Below the pieces are notes generated by a model that worked only from the letters and a program-made list of their open reading frames with translations, had not been told where the DNA came from and ran no database searches. From positions 1 to 25,166 of the forward strand of contig CALISH010000136.1 in assembly GCA_938041275.1 (NCBI GenBank): a DNA stretch of 25,166 nucleotides, read 5' to 3'. Positions 16,148 through 22,305 of the stretch are shown one piece after another. Every line of letters starts with the position of its first letter. The first letter of the stretch is position 1. The position numbers were made by a program, and so were the translations under genes. The stretch comes from an uncultured Solobacterium sp. (GTDB lineage: Bacteria; Bacillota_I; Bacilli_A; Erysipelotrichales; Erysipelotrichaceae).

Positions 16148-17107
16148 ATGAATTTATTGTCTAAACTTACATTTTTACCACCATGTAATCAGGTAAATCA
16201 TCATTATCAATTTAAGTGGTCTGCTTCGGGTTTTCAGTTTGCGTTTTCTGGCAAGTCTATTGAACTTCAAATTACCAGTCATCATACGTTATACGGACCT
16301 GTTATATTGGCAGTATTTGTGGATGATGAGGTATATCAAAAGATTGATTTAAGCGAAGGTAGCCATGCATATACAATTCCATTTACAAGGAATGATATCA
16401 TGCATGTGAAAATCATCCAGATTACTGAACTACAGTATGGATTCTTTCAATTAGAAGATATACGAGTAGATGGAGAAATCTTCAAGTGGAATAAACCTCA
16501 AGAATCCATTTTATGGATCGGTGATTCTTTATCTGCAGGTTATGGTTTAGAATCAGACACTACACCACTGGTATTCAATACACACTTCGAAGATTGTACG
16601 CATGCATATCCTTATATGGTTTCGCACGCATTAAACACAACTCCAATTATTATTGCATATAGCGGTAACGGTATTCTTTCTCGTTGGATCCCCGAAACAG
16701 AAGAAGCGGTCAATGATGAAGATATTCTGCCAAGTATCTTCCCTTATGACATAGATGAAGATCCTTCTTGGGTGATTATCAATCTTGGGACCAACGATGC
16801 CTCCTACACAAGAGGCATACCTGAACGTGAACAGCGTTTCCAAAAGTTATATATCGCCTTTATCCAAACGTTAAAGGCAAAGTTTCCTAACGCAAAGTTT
16901 CTACTGTGTTATGGTCTTATGGAAGAAACACTTCTTTCTTCCGTTCAAAAAGTTGCTGAAGAAACTTCTAGTTTGTTTTTTAGATTTGATACCGCAACAG
17001 AAAAAGATGGCTTCTGTTTTGCAAGCCATCCAAATAAAGCATCCCAACGAAATGCAGCAAATACTCTCATCCATTTCATTCGTACACATAACGAGGAAAC
17101 CCTATGA
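16148..17107 (+). CDS. SGNH/GDSL carbohydrate esterase, CE2-like
   Basis: This 319-residue protein has no signal peptide. It has the two-part CE2 layout: an N-terminal beta-sandwich (about 1-110) and an SGNH hydrolase domain. Catalytic Ser127 lies in LWIGDSLSAGYG, the oxyanion block is INLGTNDASY (Asn216), and the catalytic His294 is in FASHPNKAS. A usual third-residue Asp before the His is not obvious, which fits CE2 enzymes working with a Ser-His dyad. It probably removes O-acetyl groups from imported sugars in the cytoplasm, which would let the GH20 enzyme act. It overlaps the RpiR gene by four bases (ATGA). No ribosome site precedes ATG 16148. A different acyl-ester substrate is possible. 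Confidence 0.85.
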   Translation: MNLLSKLTFLPPCNQVNHHYQFKWSASGFQFAFSGKSIELQITSHHTLYGPVILAVFVDDEVYQKIDLSEGSHAYTIPFTRNDIMHVKIIQITELQYGFFQLEDIRVDGEIFKWNKPQESILWIGDSLSAGYGLESDTTPLVFNTHFEDCTHAYPYMVSHALNTTPIIIAYSGNGILSRWIPETEEAVNDEDILPSIFPYDIDEDPSWVIINLGTNDASYTRGIPEREQRFQKLYIAFIQTLKAKFPNAKFLLCYGLMEETLLSSVQKVAEETSSLFFRFDTATEKDGFCFASHPNKASQRNAANTLIHFIRTHNEETL

Positions 17108-17883
17108 TTCGAAACATCCGATTAAATACAAAAACAAAACAAATCATTCAAAGTGTTTATCCTACAATGTCCTCTTTACAGCAGAGTATTGCGGATTATT
17201 TCCTGGAAAATACTGAGCTTTTAGATTTCTCATCAAAGCGTATTAGTAAGATACTTTACGTCTCTGAACCAACTCTATCCAGATTTGCGCAAAAGTGTAA
17301 TTTTAAAGGCTATCGTGAATTCATTTATGAATATAGCAATGACCTTCAAAACTGTGAATTTGATTCATCAGATGAAAACCAGCATATTAAAGAGGATATC
17401 CAGAGCCAGTACTTTGACTCTCTTAAAAACAAATGTGTGGAGATTGCCGAACAAGATTTTGACCACTTACAAGAGATTTTCGACCAGTCTGGAAAGATAT
17501 ACGTCTATGGGGAGGGTTTTGCGTCAACGATTGCCAATACATTTCAATATCGACTCATCAATCTTGGCTATGATATTTCTATCATCCCAAATGTAGATTT
17601 TCTGCAATTGCGCTCGCAACTCATTCAACATAATGACTTGTTTATTTATATCTCCATGCAGGATGAACCAACAATCGATTCAGTATCCTTCACACATCTA
17701 CTCACGCATGAACCCTACGCCATTTATATTGGACAGGCAAATACTAAACTAGATAAGAAACCTACATTTACAGAGTTTTATCAAATTCCAAATACAAAAG
17801 ATACTATATGTAGTCCACTCATTCCATTTATTGTCTTTATTGATTTACTGACAAATTATATTCAATTTAAATCTCAAAAATAA
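17104..17883 (+). CDS. MurR/RpiR-family transcriptional regulator
   Basis: This 259-residue regulator has an N-terminal HTH (about 20-80: LQQSIADYFLENTELLDFSSKR, split by the family pattern ISKILYVSEPTLSRFAQKCN) and a C-terminal SIS sugar-phosphate domain (about 105-250). The first SIS loop, YVYGEGFASTIANTFQYRL, is near normal. The second loop, normally an SGxT-type phosphate-binding turn, reads ISMQDEPTID, so ligand binding may be altered. Its ATG overlaps the esterase stop codon, so it is translationally coupled. Likely targets are the divergent GH20/ABC operon and its own promoter, through the palindromes at 16064-16107. Confidence 0.88.
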   Translation: MIRNIRLNTKTKQIIQSVYPTMSSLQQSIADYFLENTELLDFSSKRISKILYVSEPTLSRFAQKCNFKGYREFIYEYSNDLQNCEFDSSDENQHIKEDIQSQYFDSLKNKCVEIAEQDFDHLQEIFDQSGKIYVYGEGFASTIANTFQYRLINLGYDISIIPNVDFLQLRSQLIQHNDLFIYISMQDEPTIDSVSFTHLLTHEPYAIYIGQANTKLDKKPTFTEFYQIPNTKDTICSPLIPFIVFIDLLTNYIQFKSQK

Positions 17884-17908
17884 AAATCGGCACTATACCG
17901 ATTTTTTT
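17882..17908. terminator. Bidirectional terminator between the RpiR and IIA genes
   Basis: AAAAATCGG (17882-17890) pairs with CCGATTTTT (17898-17906) around CACTATA. The T-run on the plus strand continues to 17908 and overlaps the stop codon of the convergent IIA gene, so one hairpin closes both operons. Confidence 0.85.
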
Positions 17909-18347
17909 AAATACCGTCTTCCGTTTCAACTTCTTTGTGTTGAACAAGTTCGAAACGCATAACTTGTGTCTTACCTGTCTCAATTATTTGAGCAGCTAAG
18001 GAATCAATATCATTTGCGAAGCTTCTTGTTAGGTTAGCTTCCACAATCATGCCTAAGTTTGAACCAGATAATACGACAATCTTGTATTGTTCCTGAAGCT
18101 TCATTGCAAGTTCAACAGAAACTTTAAATGGTGAACCACCAACTAAGTCTGTAAATACAAGGATTCCATCTGTGCAATCCTTCAAGGAAGCGAAAGCTGC
18201 TTCCAATTTCTTTTCGAGATCATCCGTAGAATCTTCTTGAACGAAGTCTACCGCATGATAATGTTCTGGTTTACCACCAATGAGTTCTACTGAACTTGTT
18301 AGGCCACTAGCAAAATGTCCGTGTCCTGTAACAACAATACCAATCAT
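17907..18347 (-). CDS. PTS mannose/N-acetylgalactosamine-family IIA component
   Basis: This cytoplasmic phosphocarrier accepts phosphate from HPr and passes it to a IIB. It has 146 residues. The active-site His9 is in GIVVTGHGHFASG, and FTDLVGGSPFKVS is the second conserved region. ATG 18347 has AGGAGG five bases upstream. It follows agaS by ten bases. No IIB, IIC or IID is next to it, so its partner is most likely the IIBCD set at 2634-4858. The separation of IIA from its permease and its pairing with agaS is a useful hint that the permease carries GalNAc. Confidence 0.92.
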   Translation of the reverse strand: MIGIVVTGHGHFASGLTSSVELIGGKPEHYHAVDFVQEDSTDDLEKKLEAAFASLKDCTDGILVFTDLVGGSPFKVSVELAMKLQEQYKIVVLSGSNLGMIVEANLTRSFANDIDSLAAQIIETGKTQVMRFELVQHKEVETEDGI

Positions 18348-18357
18348 ATTATTCCTC

Positions 18358-19533
18358 CTATTTAGAATATGGATATAAGATTACACCCTTAACAACGCGG
18401 TTAACCTCGCCTGTTGGACATGGATTATCCGGTGTGAAGTGATTGCGAATTGACGCAAATAATGCCATCAATTGTGCAACGATAATAAAGTCTAAACCTA
18501 CAAAGACATTATCCTTCGCTGGTGTATCAAAACAATAATAATAGTTCGCAAGAGATTTGGCTAGTTCACATGGCGTATTACATACAACCATAATACGATT
18601 TTCTTTGCGTTGACCTGACATTTCTTTCAATAAGTCAAGTTCATATTGTCTTTGATATTCACCATCAGAGAGATATAGAACTGTTAATGTTGTGTTATCG
18701 ATGATGGACTTAGGACCATGGCGGAAACCTAATGGTGTATCATACATTGTTACAATCTTACCAGCGTTTAATTCCAACATCTTTAGTGCGGATTCCTGGG
18801 CAATACCCTTCAATGTATTTGTGCCTAAGTATACGATTCTACCGTAGTCAAACGCATCATCAAATTCCTTGATAGTAGGCCAATCTTCTTCAACAAGTTG
18901 TTTTGCGGCGCCAATCACATCGTTTACAGCAGCGACTGTTTCATCAAAGTGATCTAGGCTAAAGCAGAGTACTGTTGCAAGATACATATTTGTAAAGCTT
19001 GATGTCATCGCAAAACTCTTATCCAATGTTTCAGGTGTTAAATTAATTGCGAGACAACGATCACCTTCTGTATTTGCACGTTTGCTTAAAGCACCGTCTT
19101 TATTACATGTAATGAATAAGTGATATAGATTATCATTCACTGCTTCTACAGATTGAATTGCGCCAATCGATTCAGGAGAGTCACCTGAGCGACCATAGCT
19201 GATTAATAAAGTAGGCTTATGTGCAGATACATAATTCTCTGGTGTAGCTGTTAAGTCTGTTGTAGCGTAACTCTTCACCTTGTAGTTTAACTTGCGATTT
19301 AAATAGGAATATAATGCATTCCCCACAAACTCACTTGTGCCAGCACCTGTTAAAATTACATCATAGTCTTCCTGATGAATAACTTTATTGATAAATGACT
19401 GAATCTCTTCTGCACGTGAGCGTACTTGTTCGATTGTCTTCTCCCAAGTTGAAGGTTGTTGATGGATTTCTGTGGCTGTAAATATTGCCTTAAATGATTC
19501 TAATTCTTCATTTGTATAATTAAATATGGACAT
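18358..19533 (-). CDS. agaS: AgaS: galactosamine-6-phosphate deaminase/isomerase
   Basis: AgaS converts galactosamine-6-phosphate to tagatose-6-phosphate and ammonia in the GalNAc pathway. The 391-residue length fits the family (about 385-390). Two SIS domains are visible. The first has ILTGAGTSEFVGNAL and LLISYGRSGDSPESIGA, and the second has YLGTNTLKGIAQESALKMLE and TPLGFRHGPKS. The starting sequence and these loops match AgaS better than GlmS, which would also need an N-terminal glutaminase domain. ATG 19533 follows an AGGAGG site. It is the first gene of the agaS-IIA operon, divergent from the deacetylase. A related amino-sugar isomerase role is the main alternative. Confidence 0.9.
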   Translation of the reverse strand: MSIFNYTNEELESFKAIFTATEIHQQPSTWEKTIEQVRSRAEEIQSFINKVIHQEDYDVILTGAGTSEFVGNALYSYLNRKLNYKVKSYATTDLTATPENYVSAHKPTLLISYGRSGDSPESIGAIQSVEAVNDNLYHLFITCNKDGALSKRANTEGDRCLAINLTPETLDKSFAMTSSFTNMYLATVLCFSLDHFDETVAAVNDVIGAAKQLVEEDWPTIKEFDDAFDYGRIVYLGTNTLKGIAQESALKMLELNAGKIVTMYDTPLGFRHGPKSIIDNTTLTVLYLSDGEYQRQYELDLLKEMSGQRKENRIMVVCNTPCELAKSLANYYYCFDTPAKDNVFVGLDFIIVAQLMALFASIRNHFTPDNPCPTGEVNRVVKGVILYPYSK

Positions 19534-19561
19534 TGTTTTCCTCCTTTTGTGCCTGTCTTAT

Positions 19562-19599
19562 CTGATTTGTATTATAACAATCAGAAATTACGATTAGAA
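19562..19599 (-). promoter_or_regulatory. agaS promoter with overlapping inverted repeat
   Basis: On the minus strand a perfect TATAAT (19576-19571) lies 17 bases after a weak TTCTAA (19599-19594). The -10 box is the centre of an inverted repeat, CTGATT (19562-19567) against AATCAG (19579-19584), extending imperfectly inward. An operator placed over the -10 box suggests direct repression. Confidence 0.55.
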
Positions 19600-19670
19600 T
19601 AAATTAACTGAAAGATGTCAAATCATTATTAAAAAGTATAAGTGTCAAAAGAGATAAATAAAATCAATAG

Positions 19671-19679
19671 TGCTATGAT
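19671..19679 (+). promoter_or_regulatory. Extended -10 promoter of nagA
   Basis: TGC followed by TATGAT (19674-19679) is an extended -10 element, which can work without a good -35 box (none is seen). It lies 35 bases before ATG 19714. An AGGGA ribosome site follows. Confidence 0.5.
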
Positions 19680-19713
19680 AAACATAGAAAGTAATTCATG
19701 AGGGAATAAAAAT

Positions 19714-20868
19714 ATGTTTATTAAAAGTAATCGTGTATGGATAGCCGGTGACTTTATCCCAGCTGTCATTGAAATTTCTGAAGGTAAAATCAAGGGTATT
19801 TACCCTGCTGAAGATCATACTGCAGATATTGATTATGGTAATCGTCGTATTGTGCCAGGATTTATTGACATCCATTGTCATGGTGCGTATGGCTATGATA
19901 CAAACTACGCAGAACCTGAGGGACTTAAGAAATGGGCAAAAGGAATTCCAAGTGAAGGTGTTACCGGTTTCCTTTCCACAACAATCACTGAATTAAACCC
20001 AGTACTAACAAAAGCCGTTAAGAATGTTGCGGCTGTTAAGCGTGAACACGTAGCTGGTAGAGATGGTGCTGATATCATCGGTATTCATTTTGAAGGTCCA
20101 TACCTTGATATGAAATACAAAGGAGCACAACCACCAGAAGCTATCGTTCCACCACACGTAGATGAATTTATTCAGTACCAAAAGGACGCAGAAGGACTCA
20201 TCAAAGTAATTACATTAGCTCCTGAACACGATCCAGAACTTGCACTTACAAAATACTGCAGTGCACATCATGTTGCGGTATCAATCGGACATTCTGGCGC
20301 AACCTTCCAAGAAGGTATTATCGCTGTCGCAAATGGTGCAAAATCTATCACGCATACATACAATGGACAATCTCCATTCAACCACCGCGCAAATGGTGTA
20401 ACCGGTCTAGCTCTACGTCTTCGCGATTTGTATAGTGAAGTCATCTGTGACTGTAACCACTCAACACCTGAAGCACTCAATATCTTTTTCAATGCGAAAG
20501 GCAAAGACCATGCAATCATGATCTCTGATGCGCTTATGGCAAAGGGATTTGAACCAGGCTCCAAGTTTATGTTTGGTGGACATGAAATTGAAATCTATCC
20601 AGATGGAAGTGCTCACCTAACTGAGAGCGGAAGTCTAGCAGGTTCTACAATGCGTATGAACGAAGGACTAAGAAACTTAGTTGAAAGAGCTGGCGTTCCA
20701 TTTGATGCGGCCCTCAACTCTGCCACAATTAACCCTGCAACACTATTAAACATGCATGATCATATCGGCAAGTTATGCACAGGATATGATGCGGATATCG
20801 TTGTCTTAAATGATGACTATAGCGTTGAGGAAACCTACTGTAAAGGTATTGCACAACTTCAAAAATAG
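19714..20868 (+). CDS. nagA: N-acetylglucosamine/galactosamine-6-phosphate deacetylase
   Basis: This enzyme removes acetate from GlcNAc-6-P or GalNAc-6-P in the cytoplasm. It has 384 residues, a normal length for this amidohydrolase. Metal and substrate signatures are visible in order: PGFIDIHCHGAYG, GIHFEGPYLD, VSIGHSGAT, THTYNGQSPFNHR and the catalytic Asp in ISDALMAKG. The fourth block usually reads THLFNAM in NagA; here TYNGQ replaces FNAM at the substrate lip, which may reflect preference for GalNAc-6-P (an AgaA role). AGGGA lies nine bases before the ATG. It is divergent from agaS, which uses its product. Confidence 0.92.
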   Translation: MFIKSNRVWIAGDFIPAVIEISEGKIKGIYPAEDHTADIDYGNRRIVPGFIDIHCHGAYGYDTNYAEPEGLKKWAKGIPSEGVTGFLSTTITELNPVLTKAVKNVAAVKREHVAGRDGADIIGIHFEGPYLDMKYKGAQPPEAIVPPHVDEFIQYQKDAEGLIKVITLAPEHDPELALTKYCSAHHVAVSIGHSGATFQEGIIAVANGAKSITHTYNGQSPFNHRANGVTGLALRLRDLYSEVICDCNHSTPEALNIFFNAKGKDHAIMISDALMAKGFEPGSKFMFGGHEIEIYPDGSAHLTESGSLAGSTMRMNEGLRNLVERAGVPFDAALNSATINPATLLNMHDHIGKLCTGYDADIVVLNDDYSVEETYCKGIAQLQK

Positions 20869-20876
20869 GTACTTCT

Positions 20877-21443
20877 ATGACAAAAAGCCCAGATAAAAAA
20901 AGACCATCCATCTTTGATGATGGTAGTGCGCAAAAGCGTGGCGCGATTGCCGGAAGAAATATTTACATCGATGATAAAGGACAAACCATCATGTATATTT
21001 TCCGCACACAAACAGGATACATTCTAAAAGAGAAAGATGCGAAGAACTTCAATCTCTATCACAATCGCATCGCACTTGGTATCGCAGTAGCGATGTTACT
21101 GATGAGCCTAACAAGTGATTGGAGAATCTCTATTATCGCTGGCCTTGTGCTATTTGGAGTACTACAATATCGCTTTGTAAAATCTTGGTTACCAACATTA
21201 CCACAGATTCCTAACTTTAAACCAAAACAGAAAAAGTCATTCATCGAAGGACTTGTAGAAACAAACAATAAAGGACGTTGTATTCTACTCGCTGTATTAT
21301 ATGCTTTATTAGGTATCTTACTAGTAGTAAATGGAATACTCATCAAGAGTGATATTGTTGTAATTATCTTTGAAGTAGCTACTATGCTTGCATGTTTATA
21401 TATGAGTGCGCAATATATTATTGCAATCTCGAAAATGAAATAA
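20877..21443 (+). CDS. Four-helix membrane protein, unknown function
   Basis: This 188-residue protein starts eight bases after nagA and shares its operon. A basic, polar N-terminus of about 60 residues (DKKRPSIFDDGSAQKRG, then YIDDKGQTIMYIFRTQTGY) precedes two membrane helices (about 64-78 and 83-95). A Lys/Pro-rich loop (PQIPNFKPKQKK) follows, and then two more helices (about 135-152 and 158-183). I do not recognise a family. The ribosome site is weak (AGGTAC). Co-transcription with nagA may be functional or only read-through. Confidence 0.7.
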   Translation: MTKSPDKKRPSIFDDGSAQKRGAIAGRNIYIDDKGQTIMYIFRTQTGYILKEKDAKNFNLYHNRIALGIAVAMLLMSLTSDWRISIIAGLVLFGVLQYRFVKSWLPTLPQIPNFKPKQKKSFIEGLVETNNKGRCILLAVLYALLGILLVVNGILIKSDIVVIIFEVATMLACLYMSAQYIIAISKMK

Positions 21444-21478
21444 AAAATGAGCTGAGGAATTTTCTCAACTCATTTTTT
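21443..21478. terminator. Bidirectional terminator overlapping the antiterminator gene end
   Basis: AAAAATGAG (21443-21451) pairs with CTCATTTTT (21469-21477), and TGAG (21453-21456) with CTCA (21464-21467) inside. The plus-strand arm is followed by a T-run. The hairpin starts at the last base of the membrane-protein stop and includes the last codons of the convergent antiterminator gene. Confidence 0.8.
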
Positions 21479-22292
21479 CGTTCGTTTCTTTGCGAATTCT
21501 TTCGATATGTATTGCCAGATATCCAATTTCCGTAAAAGGGATCATGTAGTCATAATTTTTCTTAATGTAATCACAAATATTTCTGGCAATTTCATATGAA
21601 AGTGCGAAGGTCCTACTCACATACTCATCCATATCCACATTGAGCCGCTCACCTTTTTGAAGACGAGCAAACATGTATTTTAAATGAATTAATAACCGTG
21701 AGTAAGATAAAGAATTTTTATCTAATGGAATGTGGTATGTTTTCGCCATCTGTTCTAAAGCAGTGTTGATAATAAGTGTTGTCTTCATCGATTCTGATAC
21801 ACTTTCATAGCTAATTGCATTATGAATATGAAGCGTAATATAGCTCACTTCATCATCATTGATTAAGACACCCGTTTTATCTTCAATAATCTTTCGCCCA
21901 ATTTGTGCAATACGATTTTCCTTTTCAAATAGAATCTCAATGTCTTTTGTGAAAGGATTACTGATGACAACATTATCTTTAATACGCTCTAACGCAAACG
22001 CTATGTGGTCTGCCAAAGACATTTCAATACTACGGTTTACAGTATTATACTGCTTTTCTGCTTCATCCAAAATCAAGGATGCAATTTTCAAATAGATTGG
22101 ATCAACCAAGGACTGATAATTAACACCTTCAGTATTCATCACATATTGCTTACAATCCTGAATATCTTCAATCATCTCGCCTTTATGCCGGTTATATCCA
22201 ATGCCATTGCCCATAAAAATCATTTCTTGCTCATTGTTTGGGTCTGTAATCAGCACTGCATTGTTGTTGATGACTTTTTTGATTTTATACAT
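21465..22292 (-). CDS. BglG/LicT/GlcT-family RNA-binding transcription antiterminator
   Basis: The protein binds a RAT hairpin in nascent mRNA and prevents formation of an overlapping terminator; PTS phosphorylation controls its activity. It has 275 residues. The N-terminal CAT RNA-binding domain (1-55) has MYKIKKVINNNAVL and FMGNGIGYNRHKG. PRD1 (about 65-170) contains LADHIAFALERI and YITLHIHNA. PRD2 (about 175-275) contains LLIHLKYMFARL and GYLAIHIERI, whose His residues are the usual phosphorylation sites. AAGGAG lies five bases before the ATG. It is 13 bases after the PTS IICBA gene, whose leader has a matching RAT, so it probably controls its own operon. LicT versus GlcT naming cannot be settled here. 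Confidence 0.92.
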   Translation of the reverse strand: MYKIKKVINNNAVLITDPNNEQEMIFMGNGIGYNRHKGEMIEDIQDCKQYVMNTEGVNYQSLVDPIYLKIASLILDEAEKQYNTVNRSIEMSLADHIAFALERIKDNVVISNPFTKDIEILFEKENRIAQIGRKIIEDKTGVLINDDEVSYITLHIHNAISYESVSESMKTTLIINTALEQMAKTYHIPLDKNSLSYSRLLIHLKYMFARLQKGERLNVDMDEYVSRTFALSYEIARNICDYIKKNYDYMIPFTEIGYLAIHIERIRKETNEKMS

Positions 22293-22305
22293 TCCAACTC
22301 CTTAT

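Noticed and set aside
16911..17216. A 101-codon plus-strand frame across the esterase-RpiR junction
   Set aside because: It overlaps both real genes in another frame and its product (Lys/Phe/Leu-rich) has no coherent domain pattern.
18358..19533. The SIS protein as GlmS (glucosamine-6-phosphate synthase)
   Set aside because: It lacks the N-terminal glutaminase domain with Cys1 and is far too short; it matches AgaS in length and loops.
4935..19647. A 9-base match, TAAGTGTCA, in both divergent intergenic regions (4935-4943 and 19639-19647), considered as a shared AraC-type operator
   Set aside because: One 9-mer shared by two AT-rich regions of about 200 bases is not far from chance, and the flanks do not match.
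19616..19649. A TGTCAAA direct repeat 27 bases apart upstream of nagA, considered as an operator
   Set aside because: The spacing does not fit two or three helical turns well and the repeats are short in an AT-rich region.
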